NCBI GenBank assembly: GCA_963995505.1
Contig: OZ023183.1
Location: 16,240,671 to 16,304,670 of the forward strand
Direction: 5' to 3'
Source: Hypericum androsaemum
Lineage: Eukaryota; Streptophyta; Magnoliopsida; Malpighiales; Hypericaceae
DNA length: 64,000 nucleotides
Under the pieces are notes generated by a model. That model saw only the letters and a list, made by a program, of their open reading frames with translations, ran no database searches and was not told the DNA's origin. Shown here one piece after another: positions 35,434 through 47,079 of the stretch (its first letter is position 1; every line of letters begins with the position of its first letter). A program made the translations under genes and the position numbers.

Positions 35434-36540
35434 TTAAAGTGCATGGAGACCAAGAGCCTCGGCATTGTGCTTCAGGCATTTGAGATATTCAATGGCTTCG
35501 TCGAAGACACAAATAGGGTCCTTGCTCTTTCCTCCGGGAATAATGTTCTGCAGGATGCTCACGGTCTCGCGTATCTTCTCCTTCCTCGTTCTCTTGTTGC
35601 CACAACAAGGATTCCCCAATTTGTAAGAGGGAAGGCCAGTGCCATCAGCACATATAGATTCAGCATCATCCTCACAACCCGTGACTCCAGCAATTATCAC
35701 AGGCTTCTTGAAGCAAGCAGCGTCAGTCAGAGATGGTACATCGTCACAATCGCCTTGAAACAGCTTCCGCTTTCTAGATAAACCATCGGAACTAGCAACC
35801 TCCTCCATCAATTCCTCGAACCATTCTTGCTTATCATGAGTTGTCATTGTACTGGGGGAATGATCGGTGCTTGTAACCTCGTCATCCTCTTCATAATCAC
35901 TATCATCTTCAGAATAAAGCAAAGCATTTAGTTCATCCGTGTCCTCGTGCATCTCGCTTTGCAAGTCAGTTTCATTCTTTTCAACAGATTCCTGGGGAAA
36001 GATAGGCTTATCAAAGGGAAGATTTGGGTGCTCTTTAGTTCCAGGATCTTCACTGTTTAGATTATACGCACCCATTGGCTTCGGGGTCCATGACGTATAA
36101 CATTTCACAGGGTCCCCGATCCCAGAGCTGAAAATCAAAGTAGTCTGATCCCCCGATTGATCAAAAACGAGGAACTTCTTCTGTGCACACCTAGACTCCA
36201 ACTTCGGTGTGCTGTTCCCATTAACAGTCTCCTCAACATCGTCGGGGACCTTCTGATTGAGAATAGAGCTTATCGCAGGCGTAAATGCCTGTCGAAAGCG
36301 GGGCATACAGTAGAACCAGCTGCAAGAATCAGTTGCATTGCCAACCGGAGGTCCAGGTAGCCCAGTGAATGAATTCGTAGGCAAGGATCCATTCTTCCAG
36401 ACCATGTTGGCGTCAGGGTTCACAAGTGGAGCAATATTACTCCCTTGTCCCGGTGGAAGTGCGGAGCCCAAGTAACTGAGATTGTGTGATTGCCAATCAA
36501 ATTGTGGCTGGGGAAACCAGGAACCACGGTCTTGTTCCAT
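35434..36540 (-). CDS. SAC51-class bHLH transcription factor (bHLH143/145-like)
   Basis: A single coding exon of 368 residues. The C-terminal 54 residues hold the helix-loop-helix: KRTRKEKIRETVSILQ, then NIIPGGKSKDPICVFDEAI and EYLKCLKHNAEALGL. This is characteristic of the Arabidopsis SAC51/SACL group, which have an atypical basic region and govern vascular growth under thermospermine control. Upstream are a Trp/Gln-rich N-terminus, a conserved SWFYCMPRFRQ segment and an acidic stretch (residues about 200-230). The start at 36540 follows a 5'-leader intron (36558-36643). The transcript leader also carries the conserved peptide uORF (36765-37097), which represses translation until thermospermine relieves it in Arabidopsis. 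The gene looks intact. Confidence 0.93.
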   Translation of the reverse strand: MEQDRGSWFPQPQFDWQSHNLSYLGSALPPGQGSNIAPLVNPDANMVWKNGSLPTNSFTGLPGPPVGNATDSCSWFYCMPRFRQAFTPAISSILNQKVPDDVEETVNGNSTPKLESRCAQKKFLVFDQSGDQTTLIFSSGIGDPVKCYTSWTPKPMGAYNLNSEDPGTKEHPNLPFDKPIFPQESVEKNETDLQSEMHEDTDELNALLYSEDDSDYEEDDEVTSTDHSPSTMTTHDKQEWFEELMEEVASSDGLSRKRKLFQGDCDDVPSLTDAACFKKPVIIAGVTGCEDDAESICADGTGLPSYKLGNPCCGNKRTRKEKIRETVSILQNIIPGGKSKDPICVFDEAIEYLKCLKHNAEALGLHAL

Positions 36541-36764
36541 CCAATCTAAGCAATCACCTGATGGAAAACCAACAATGATTGCTCAGAAATTCAAATATTA
36601 ACAGGAAAAACATTTAAAACTCAAAGATAAGAACAAGACTTACCAGAATAAAACAGTATTTGTTGTAGTAGAAGTAGAGGATCTTCACTTGCTGACACTT
36701 TCAGTAATAACAGGAAAAACGAAAAACTCCAACTTAACTATAATGCGAGCTTGCGAATCTAAAT

Positions 36765-37097
36765 CTACGTCACCGGTTTAAGCAATTGACGGAAATATTC
36801 AGCCTGCCATACATATCAAAGAAAAATAATCAATACATAAGGTCAGAATTTCTTCAAAACACATCTAAAAATAAAATGTCAAGGAATCTCATGAAACAGC
36901 ATACACATAGAAAGACCTAATTTTACTAGAACATAGAATTGCAACAAATTGTAGAAGTTACAAGAATCACAAACCTGGCAATCCTGAAGAGGTTGGAAGC
37001 ACGCTATAACTCTGACTACAATGGTGGCACTCCCGGCAATCCCACTTTCGTATTTCAAAGCCCGGAAATTTGTTTGGCCCGCTGCTTGGCACACCAT
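36765..37097 (-). CDS. Conserved 53-codon peptide uORF of the SAC51-type leader, split by an intron
   Basis: The uORF joins 36975-37097 (41 codons) and 36765-36803 (12 codons plus stop) across a GT/AG intron (36804-36974). It starts MVCQAAGQTNFRALKY, contains IAGSATIVVRVIACFQP and ends FRQLLKPVT. This matches the SAC51-family conserved peptide uORF in length (53 codons) and sequence. In Arabidopsis this peptide blocks translation of the downstream bHLH frame unless thermospermine is present. The mRNA around it has two further leader introns (37475-37833 and 36558-36643). An in-frame AUG upstream (37163) would extend it, but the family start is MVCQ. Confidence 0.92.
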
Positions 37098-37960
37098 AAC
37101 TACTTCCCAACCCTTTAATACAATGGAATCAAGAAGATAGAAATCTTCCAGAGAGGAGTCCAACTACTGGCAAACACTTCCGAGAGAAAAATGAGGGGAG
37201 CAGACAGAGAGAAACCTAACTAATTTGGCGATCATACCAAGGAACGATAATGAAAAAGGAGGATCCCATTTGGATATATAGAATCGAAAACCGCCAAGGA
37301 TTCGAAGAGTTTCGAGCAGGTTATATGAAACCAGATTACAGAATAACCCTACAGTACAGGTTCAAGGCGATGACTTTACGATAAACATCAACAGATAGAC
37401 TAAGAAACCACCGCATACTGTTCCTCCCGCCACAGATTTAGACCAACCCCCAGCTCGGATTCGAGTCGAATACCCTGCAAACAACGACCCAACAACAGCA
37501 TCAGAAACACTGCTCAACTACATCTAAAGCATTTAAACCATTGAAACCAGATCTTGTCCATTTCAGACCAAAATTAACATAAAGATCTAATCTTTGGGTT
37601 CTATTAGTAAACACCAAAGCCCCAGATATGAAGATTGGTTGGATCTTTCTCCCTACCCAGAAAGGGAACAAGCGAGAGAACGAAAACCCAGTTCTGGAAA
37701 AGCCAAAGATGGGGTCTTTCTCTCTACCCAGAAAGAGAACACGCGAGAAAACGGAAACCCAGTTCAGGAAAAGCCAAATATGGGGGGACTTTCTTACAAG
37801 GCTTAATTGGACAAAAAAAAGGAGCTCACTTACGGTTGTCACAGATGGAAAAGATTAGCTTCCACGACAGACAGCGCAACCCAACCAAACACTCCAAGTA
37901 TAAGCAAAGCTCCTTTCCTTATTGTCTTTCGGCTAGAGAGAGAGAGATTGAGAGGTAGCA
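37098..37960 (-). promoter_or_regulatory. 5' leader of the SAC51-type gene with two upstream exons and intron
   Basis: Probable leader exons are about 37834-37960 and 36975-37474, separated by a GT/AG intron (37475-37833). The second contains several short extra AUGs (for example one opening MRWFL and stop) before the conserved uORF. The first exon begins near the CT-rich run at 37936-37950. Confidence 0.65.
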
Positions 37961-37992
37961 GTTAAATCCGAAGCTGCACGGAAGCCGTAAGT

Positions 37993-38000
37993 TTTTATAG
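37993..38000 (-). promoter_or_regulatory. TATA-like box of the SAC51-type gene
   Basis: On the minus strand the sequence reads CTATAAAAAC, about 30-40 bp upstream of the CT-rich start of the leader. The spacing is right for a plant TATA box. Inference from sequence only. Confidence 0.6.
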
Positions 38001-38054
38001 AGGATAATTGACAGAAATACCCCCCATGGATCTTCTCTTTCTAATATTTTATTT

Positions 38055-38165
38055 TTGGGCAAATTACCCTGGTATATTGACACATACCTCTCGGATCCCT
38101 AGATTTTCAAAAATGATCTTTTAGTCCTTCATGTTTGATTTTATTATACTATCGGATCCCTCGCT
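38055..38165. mobile_element. Solo left TIR related to the Pack element at 30968
   Basis: Starts GGGCAAATTACCCT and has the same order of phrases as the 30968 TIR: GGATCCCT, AAAATGATCTT, TTTTATTATACTATCGGATCC. I found no matching right end nearby, so it is truncated. Confidence 0.55.
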
Positions 38166-38199
38166 GACATTATCGGTCATTTTTCTATGTCGCGTTTGG

Positions 38200-38525
38200 C
38201 GGAGTGCAAACGCGTTGGTGGACCTTGGTCCCAGCTTTGAGACCTGGTCAATTCAGACATCGACATTGCCTCCTCCTTCCAAAACTGCTCGGGTCTCGCA
38301 GTGGTTGATGGCAACTCTTGTTTGTTTTGGCATGGGTCTCGCAGTGGTTGATGGCAGCTCTTGTTTGTTTTGGCATGACCCCTGGATTGACTATATTTCT
38401 CTCAAGCAGCTCTTTTTAAGGCTTTTTAGTCTTTCCTTGCTCAAAGAGGGAATGGTCACTCATTTTGGTCGTTGGTATGAGGGTAGGTGGTGCATGGTCC
38501 AATGGAGAAAATGCTTATTTTAATC
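38200..38525 (+). pseudogene. LINE ORF2 fragment
   Basis: The frame contains VVDGSSCLFWHDPWIDYISL and LFSLSLLKEGMV, the stretch before the zf-RVT domain in plant LINE ORF2 proteins. A 43-bp tandem duplication (38291-38333 and 38334-38376) shifts the first copy out of frame. No reverse transcriptase core is present. It is a dead remnant. Confidence 0.7.
38291..38376. repeat. 43-bp tandem duplication in the LINE fragment
   Basis: Units start GGGTCTCGCAGTGGTTGATG and differ at one base (GCAACTC in the first, GCAGCTC in the second). The second keeps the ORF2-like frame; the first is out of frame. Confidence 0.85.
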
Positions 38526-39800
38526 TGATGTCTCGGTGCCTTGTCGAATGGATATTTTGGCCTGGGTTGCAATCAGAGTTCCACCATCAATACATCTTTC
38601 TTAATTTTTAGCTTAGAAATCTAGAGTTTCACTTCTCAAATGCGGCGAGACAGGAATATCTTCTTTCTCTCTCCCTACAGTGGACTCTTCTTCCCTTTTT
38701 TAGGACTAACTTTTTATGATCTGCACCATAACCGACCGCCTCTCCTCTGCCCCACCCACCGTCCACCATCTCACCCAACCTCCCCACTATCTTCACTGAC
38801 CTCCTCACCTAACCTCTCCTCCAGTGAAGTTTTTTCTTTCTCCTACAAAGTCTCTCATCTCTCTCTTGAAACCAAATCTCGATTTCTCTCTTCCTCAACC
38901 TTACAAAGACTAGCATCCATTCCAGGTGTCGGCCAGGCGCTCTGTTCTTCGGTCACCGACTCCAACCAGTTCGGAGCCAATCGAGTTGTTTCTGTTCAAG
39001 GTTGTTGCCCAATGTTGCCGTCAGCAGCTGAGCTCTTGGTTGCTGTCTGGCAGCATTCAGCATTCTCCTTCAAGCAAGTCTCTACGTATCCACTGTCCTC
39101 TCCAGTCACCGTCCCGACTTTTACTGCTTCTGCTGAGCTGCGCCACCGCACTCTTAGGGCTGGCCCATCTGCCAGCTAGTCTGTGCGGGCCTCCTGTGGT
39201 TCCAGGGGGTTGGTAACCGTAGACCTCCCCCCGATTAACTTTATTTATGGCTTATTTTTATTATGCCTAGTGTTATTCTGCCTACGGCTAGTCCGTAAAT
39301 TTTTTGTTGCTAATGTTTTTTGTCTTGTTGTTCTTGCTGCGCTAACTCCCGAACCACAACTGTTTAGTAGTCTCGGGTTAAGGTTTGCTTTTATCTGTTT
39401 ATATTTTTGCTTGGATCGACTTTGGCTTGATCTAAGGTCCATACAGATCTCGATGCCTTTTCGGTTGTGGCAGGTGGATAAACTTGTCTCGATTGGACTC
39501 GTTCGACCTTGGCTCTCATTTGCGTGCATCTCGTATGCATTCAAATGCCCAAGAGGTTGTGTCTATGATGTAACCTTGTGGTTATTAGTCGTAGCTTGTC
39601 TCGGCAGCTTCTTGCCTTGGACGTTAGCTCTCGTAGCTTTTCGTCCACCCTTCGCTTCCACCCACGCCATTCTGTTACTTACGGGTTAGTTTTCGCTTTC
39701 TGTTTGGTGTCTTCGTTGTCTGTCTATGTTTTTATTTCTTCTATTTTGTAACCCGTATGTTTAATATGAGTTTCGCGCCACCCTTCTAAAAAAATAACTT
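38526..39800 (+). other. Possible LINE 3' region, otherwise no gene
   Basis: Long pyrimidine-rich ORFs at 38640-39179 and 39183-39689 lack recognisable domains and have codon use like the surrounding non-coding DNA. The end at 39755-39800 (GTATGTTTAATATGAGTTTC, then CTAAAAAAATAAC) resembles the 3' terminus of a plant LINE. I infer that the LINE fragment upstream and this tail may be one decayed copy. Confidence 0.4.
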
Positions 39801-40079
39801 CCCGTTTATGTGGGTTGCTTCTTGATTTTCATCTTTGGTTGCCCCTCTTATGCAACTGAAGTGAGTTGTACTTGGAGTTGTTTGATTCATGAATAAATAA
39901 TACTTTTTTTATAGAAAAATGAATAAATAATACCGTTGCAAAAAGAGAGAGAGAGAGAGTGGCTAGGGTGTGGGCGGGAGCAGTGTGCGCAAGGTGTTAC
40001 TGTAGAATCATGATGCACAGAATAATTTCCCCTTACTCTTCCTCTTGGTGTGTGGGGCTCGTGTGGTGGGTTATTATTG

Positions 40080-40279
40080 NNNNNNNNNNNNNNNNNNNNN
40101 NNNNNNNNNNNNNNNNNNNNNNNNNNNNNNNNNNNNNNNNNNNNNNNNNNNNNNNNNNNNNNNNNNNNNNNNNNNNNNNNNNNNNNNNNNNNNNNNNNNN
40201 NNNNNNNNNNNNNNNNNNNNNNNNNNNNNNNNNNNNNNNNNNNNNNNNNNNNNNNNNNNNNNNNNNNNNNNNNNNNNNN
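40080..40279. other. Assembly gap of 200 Ns
   Basis: Exactly 200 undetermined bases, a conventional placeholder length, so the true size is unknown. ORFs reported across it are meaningless. It appears to lie at the left end of a TIR element (see 40080-40684). Confidence 0.99.
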
Positions 40280-40684
40280 CAACTTCTATATGTAGAAGTG
40301 AGCACCGCCTTTGATTTTCTCTAGAGAAATCTAGAGAAATAATTTTAGAGCACACCGTACCCGAGAAGGATGCCGTGAGGAGTTGAAAGGGGGATAGTGG
40401 AACGACAAGAAAGGTGTGAGGGAGAGAGGGGAAAGAAAGGAGGAGAAGAGAGAGAGGCACGAGGTAGAGCATGGAAATGGATGATTTTAAAAAAATATAT
40501 AAACTAATATGGGATTAATTTGAAAGTTTTTATCATGCCAACTCAGCAATATTTGCAAAAATAATCCCAAGTGACCATAGCCGAGTAACTTACTATAGTT
40601 CAGTGACCATAAAGGGAAAAAAATAGGTTAGTGACCATGGACAAAAAATTATCAAAGTTCAGTGACCATGGGTGTTTTTTACCC
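40080..40684. mobile_element. Probable TIR element whose left end lies in the gap
   Basis: The 10-mer GTTATTATTG occurs directly before the gap (40070-40079) and again at 40685-40694. The right terminal part reads TTCAGTGACCATGGGTGTTT then TTTACCC, with further AGTGACCAT repeats inward. That is the look of a MULE-type TIR. I infer that the left TIR is hidden in the gap and that the inverted pair hindered assembly. Confidence 0.6.
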
Positions 40685-40694
40685 GTTATTATTG

Positions 40695-43600
40695 GTATTT
40701 GGCAGTGTATGATTAAAATTTGGTGATTCGGAAAATGCAACCAACTCAATTGTTTGTAATTTTTTATTTAATTCCTCCAAAGAAAAGATAAATATTTTTT
40801 TGAGATATATGAAAAATTTGTTTTAAATTAATGAGCTATTCGGTTATGTAGTTTTAAACTTTTAATGATGTAGTAGTTAAGTACACAATAAATTTAATAA
40901 AATACTTATAATATCATGACAATACTTTTCAAAGTATTATATCCTGCTTCAGATCAGGTGCATCATTAGCTGGCCCCCTTTTCCAATTTTTAAACCAATA
41001 AATTTATGTTTGAAAAACTTTTACATTAATATTCCCACATAAAGAGTAAAATTGACAATACTATTTATTAAACAATCGAAAATTTCATAAATTGAGGCAT
41101 AATTAGGACGCATTTGATCTAATATGAGGTGATCAATTAAGTTTAACAAAATTTTAAGGAAAATAAGTTTTGAAATATTTTAGAAAGTAATATTTTCGTT
41201 TGTGTCTTATGTCCAGTACCAAAATCCCGGATTATATTATGTAAATCATGTTCAATATCTTAATATCAACCGAGAATACACTGGATTATTCCAAAAATGA
41301 AACTAGGCAAGTAAGTTTATATTATCTCGACCTAAATTACCAATATCCTCAAAATCGGAGTTTTTTTATTTTTTTGTAAAAAAATGTTGCAATTCTAAAA
41401 ATCATCAAACTAACATTTTTTATAAATGTATAGTTTAAAAAATAAGGGAGACGGCCTGCCTCCACCTCGGAGGCAGCCACGTGACAAGTTGCCTCCCCTA
41501 TTTTTTAGAAAAATATGTTAATTTGATATTCATTTGGACAATTACCACTCCCTTTTTTTAAATTTGTCCATTTAGAGAAAATTCTTAGTTTGGAACCATT
41601 TTGGAAATTTTAAAAAAAATCCTTCAGAAAAACCATCAGAAGGCTAGTGGGCAGTAGCAATGAGCACGGTCAAGATCAGAGAACAAAAGGAATAAGAAAA
41701 ATCCCCCACAAGTCCAAAAGGGAAAAAAGAACAATTAACTTGGGTGCTTTCCCAGACCTTCAAAGCTTTCAAGAGAATGGAAAAGTTGCAACGGAAAGGA
41801 GCAAAAAATAAGCAAAGATTGAAGGAAGAAGAGTGGGATTACTCTCGTATACAAAGAGGGGAAGGTATCCTATGTTTAAACATGGATACCAATAATTTGT
41901 GTATTGACCATTCAAACCATGATCATTTAGGAAGGAGATGGGGGACCCACCTCACACATTTGGCCAATGGCTGCAGGCACATCCAATGTGATACCAAAAA
42001 AACGTACATAACCTACGCTTGGTGGGTAGAATACAACCGATACTATTTTGTTTTTCAGTGGTCGGTGGATCAACCTACTTCTTACGGAAATTAAATTTTA
42101 TGAAATGCCTACATGGGTCCAGGTCTAGTTCCAATCTGCCCTTTCCGCTCTCAAAATTCCTTATAATGCTTACAAGAGTGGAGTTTGGGAGACCATTGTC
42201 AAGTCTTCTTTGGACAACTCTTTGATCCCTTCAAAATTCAGGGATGGCCATGCAGATTGGGTCTATAAGATAAAAGAGTAAGATTCTAAGTCTTATAAAT
42301 TTAAAAATAATATTTACAAAATAGTATTTTAAATAAATCCGACAATATTCAACTACATATATCATTCCGGCTCAGACTCCTTCACTTCACCTAGTCCTTT
42401 TGTAGCGTCCATGGTGACTGAGCCTAACTTTTGTATTGGTAAGGGCACGAGGATTAAAAAAAAGTTTTGTAAAGTTTAAAGTATAGTCATTGGCCCCTCC
42501 ATATAGAGTACAATAATGCTTTTCATTGATGTGATATTTGGACGTTGCTGGAACCATCAACATGGCCATGGGTGGCAATATTACCCTTTTTCCAAGTAAT
42601 CTTTGTGCAAAATACATGAATGAGTTATGGGCTGAACTTTAAGAACGAAATAGATGATTAGAAAAATCACTTTCAAATTAAATCCGACCGTCTCGACTAT
42701 ATATTTGTGTTGTGTGTAAAAATCACAAATGAACAAAACATCTATGGGAAAAAAAGGGGATATATACTAGTGGTTATTAGATTCGTGTCTCAAAGATCAT
42801 GGCTTTAGTCTGATTTTCTTTGCTGCTTCTTACTTTAATATTATCTTGTAACTTAAAAATATTTGTTTGAGTAAATTTTCAATACACTTAATTATTTCAG
42901 AAATTAACATTTTATTTGACGTCGTGAAAAATATAATAAGTTAGTTAATTTTATGAGTTGGTAGATTTATAAACTGAGATCAATACACAACAAAATAATT
43001 TATAGCAAATTAATTTAGCACATTATCTTTGAACAAAAAGCTAGCATATTAACAAGAAATTAAATAGGTATCTAATTTTAAAATGGAAACATGTTCTGAA
43101 TAACAAGTGTTATTCAGTTATTGCTTCGAGAATTGCAATGATATTTTTTATTCAATATAAATATTTACACATGCAATAATATCATAGCTACAATAAATAT
43201 ATCATTTTTTGTGAGAAAAATAATAATTTATATTCGGAGTTCAATTGGAAAATAATCATTTCGAAGACTGCAGGTAACCTATGGCTGTTGGCAACTGAAA
43301 CTTCACGTGTAAACAAACCATGTAACCTACCAAAATCGTTGAAAGTAGACGAAGCCATTATGAAATTTTAATTTTTCAAAGTGGGAATACACATTTAAAA
43401 ATATTTTTCAATTCTCACATCTCCCATGGGTTACATAATTCGGGAAAACAAGTATCCTCCCACATGTCCCCTTTTTTCTCATTTTCGTGCTAAAGGAAAA
43501 AGTGGCCAGGACCGGGCCATCACATTAAAATAATAACTTTATCTTTGTATTAATACATTGTATCGAGATATTTGTTAAGTCGTTTATTTTATTTTTTGAT

Positions 43601-45282
43601 CTGGACATTATTTAAAAAGGTAGCAACCAAGTCCCAATATCTATGTGTTTCTCAACAAAAAAAATCCCAATATCTATTCTCTTTTAAATTTTGGGTGGTC
43701 GAACTCGAAATATCTGATTAAATTAAATTAAAAGAACAGTATTATTTTATTCAAAGTCATTGGTGGTACGGAATAAAGGTTGTGGACATAGGGAGAATTT
43801 AATTCCGGCCTGTTTAGACAGGGCATGGTACCGCATTGATAAAATTAATATAAAGTTGGGAGTCCCGTGATTTAATCACCTGAAGAAGATCTTGTGCAAC
43901 TGGTGAGAAGATACGTTGCCCCCTTACCCCCACAATTAATTATAGACCTAATTTAGACATTAAAAAATGATAATTGCAGGAACACTTTCGTCCCCTCTTG
44001 TTTGGAGTGGGAGGAACAGTACCGATGCTCCATCCTAGTCCCATTGGGTCTACACTTTTGGTAGCACTAGAGAATTAATTAATAATTTAGCACAAATAGG
44101 GGTTTATGTAAAGTTTAGTTAATTATTGACAAAGTTGTTCTAATTGAATGTAAAATTTTGAGTTCGAATTATTGAGAACGTATGAATATTAAATAGTTGA
44201 TGTAAAAATTTTGTCATCTTTCAATGATTCTATCCGACTCTTATCTAGAATAATCGGTTCATTAAACATCTAAATAGTTGGTGAGATAAACCAAGAAAAT
44301 GTAAAGCTAGACTAGCAGATTCCACCGAGCAACTAGATGATCATTTGATGATATATTATTTTAATTTTATAAGAAATTTCGAAGTTGACATACTAATAAT
44401 GTAAAAGTGGTAAAATTTAATATATATTTTTCTTACCATTTCAAACCTAACTAATTAATCGACCTTGTAGAGATTTCGAGCAAAAGTAAAGAAGATTTAT
44501 CTGCACGTCTGATGTTATTAAATCATCATACATGCACGCCCTTTTTAATACTTAATTGGATGATTTGATTGCAATTTAATGACGGGCAATAACATTTTAG
44601 AATATGGTGGTTGTGTTGTGGGGTTGACTACTTAAAATATCCTTTGAAGTCTCTCAAGGTGATACTCGCGGGAGCCTTTAGGTTAACCACCAAATAATAA
44701 ACAAATTGGATGTTCCTCTGTAACGCACCATATCTAACATAATGCGAGCACTCCTTAAATATGTTCGCATATAGTATTTTTATGATAACATTGGTAGTGG
44801 AACTTCATATTTTGTGGATGCACATAAAAAAAAATATTAGTCTCAATTATTTTTTATACGCTTTACGTGCTTTTTTTCCTTCTGTGAATTTCCTTGTCAC
44901 ATTTTGTCGGATGATTTTTTTCTATTACCACATTTTTTTTAACAATTCCTCAAGAAAATTTGAATATTACGAACGATAATGAAAGGTTTTCCATTATGTA
45001 GAATAAAATGGATACCGATTATCATCCAACAAGTACTTAATAAATACTATAAGAATCAGTTGAAAACAAATAATGTATGGAAGATTCATTGGTTTAAATC
45101 ATAACGGTTATTGCTTTGGACTAAAGAAAAGAGGAAAGCAGAAAAGAGAGAGGTTAGTGGTTGTTCATTAGGAGCACAATTAAAGAGATCCCAAGGCAAT
45201 GGCGTGATTTCTGCCACTTGGATAATTAGTTTTATCTCCACTAAACATTGCTAATAAAAATAAGCAATGGCGTGATTAAGCC
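40695..45282. other. Long AT-rich intergenic stretch, no gene recognised
   Basis: No sustained coding frame, tRNA-like structure or clear transposon ends. The ORF at 41744-42094 is Lys-rich and has no domain. A short hairpin-like phrase with GCCTCC/GGAGGC lies near 41458-41480. Confidence 0.5.
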
Positions 45283-45298
45283 CATCGGATGCGTGAGA

Positions 45299-46057
45299 GA
45301 TATATATATATTTTTTAATTAAGAACTTTATTAATAAGAAAAAGAAAATTATAGAAGGAATAATAAAAAAGAAAAAAAAAACAAAGAAAAACCAAGGCCT
45401 AAACGGGCAACCATAGAGGTTGACCCGCTGCCATAACAAGCTACTCTATTCGAGCACACCCATAAGCCACCTTCGCCCATGTGACTCGTGGGAGTCATAT
45501 CCATCGAAGCGGGCTTGATTCAAAGAAACTCTCTCAGCCCAAATGGAAAGAGCCACCAGATACAAAACCAGATCATTCGCTCATGTAGAACCATCGAAGC
45601 GGGTCTGGATCAAAAGAAATACTCTCGGCCCAATAAAGAGGAAGCATCTGGCTCATCAAGGAGGTTGTCCGCTGCTCCGAGAGAAAAATCGGCAAGCCCT
45701 AGGATCACCGGAATGGCCCGACCACGAACACCAACAACCTCTGAAATCATCGTCGTCCCGCCCTACAGGAAGTGGCGCCTGTGAAGTTGACCACGAGTCA
45801 CAGAAAGGAGGAGCGAGGAGAAGCCGGAGGAGAGGCGATTGAGGACCGGAGTCCACGTGGAACTAGGGAGGAGGAGAGACGGCCCCCATAATTAGGGAGT
45901 TGTTGAGATCGACGCCGGCTGGAGACCCACAGAGGGAGAACCAGAAGGCGCCGGTGGTTCAAGTTTTAGACTCTCAAAATCACCGATTTATGGTTTTAGT
46001 TCGGAGGCGGGCTCTGTTTTATTCTTCACCGATCTCGATAAATGTTGCCTACAAACT
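45299..46057 (-). mobile_element. Retroposon (LINE or LINE-derived) on the minus strand
   Basis: A 16-bp flank CATCGGATGCGTGAGA (45283-45298) is repeated with one change at 46058-46073, which fits target-primed insertion. The left end is T-rich (A-rich on the minus strand) and holds TTAATAAAGTTCTTAATT near the tail, so the 3' end is at the left. The body is GC-rich with no intact reverse transcriptase. The 5' end is probably truncated. Confidence 0.72.
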
Positions 46058-46073
46058 CATCGGACGCGTGAGA

Positions 46074-47079
46074 TATGACATACACATTTTTGGGTTTTAT
46101 ATCATTTGTTATTTGAAATCACAAACTCGGCTAATTCATATTTTAGCATGATAAATTTTGAAATATAGTAAAAAAAATTTAAAAAAATATTTGACGGTGT
46201 TGCATTACAAACATCAACCTGTACTCACCATGCCTCTCTTAGGACTTATTTTTTGGATGGGAGAATCTATTAGGACTCATAGATTGTTAGACCAAAGTTT
46301 AATTTAGTATTTTATAGTTTGACATTTTTTACCATAAATTACGTGTTTCCAAACTTTTTCTAGCAAAAAGTTAAGCAAATAGAGAATGTCTATTCTAGAG
46401 TTAACTTGGAAATTTTAGAAAAAATTTGAACCACGATAAAAATTGGTTGAAAAAAGGTCAAACCACATTGAAACCTTTCCTTAATTGATAGTAAAATAGT
46501 GAAAGTGATATTCCAAATAAATAATTAACGAAACACATTACACAAAAAAACAGAGGAATCATTGGGAGATGTCATTAAGGTAAGCGTGGGGTATCAATAA
46601 ATGGAGCCATACTGCTTGTGGATTCTCCAACAAAAGCATCCACGCCCGGAAAGCTGTAAAAACAAATACCCACTCCTTCTCTTTCGCACTTCACAAATTA
46701 ATTGCAAATATTCTCTTTTAAAATTCATTACCCAATAACAAAAAGGGAGAGAATAAAAAAAAGGAATACGTCACTTTCTCCTTTCAAAATATTGCACACT
46801 CAACGCTGCCCACTATCATATACTTTTGTCCCACTAAACTTTATAGAAATTTCTCGACCAAAAAAACAACTTTGTAGAAAATTATTTCCTTAAATCAAAC
46901 CAAAAAGAAAAATAATGGAGGGGTTAAGGGTTAGGTGTTAAGAATTTTTTTAAATTAGAATTTAGGTGTTAAGAAGTTCCATCATCAAACACGTGCAATG
47001 GATGGGCACGCTTATGATGTAAATGGCAAGCTTTGGGCTGATGTTTCTTATCGTTGGAGCGAAAAATTAATTCTCAGAT
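46074..47079. other. Intergenic, no gene recognised
   Basis: AT-rich non-coding DNA. The short ORF at 46702-46893 is Lys/Arg-rich without a domain. Confidence 0.5.

Noticed and set aside
38640..39689. Two long ORFs rich in Ser, Leu and Pro
   Set aside because: Pyrimidine-rich non-coding DNA gives long frames; no domain, no splice logic, and LINE-type flanks are more likely.
39887..40472. ORFs running across the N gap
   Set aside because: They consist mainly of undetermined residues and are artefacts of the gap.
41744..42094. 116-codon plus-strand ORF
   Set aside because: Lys/Arg-rich, AT-rich codon use, no recognisable domain and no supporting signals.
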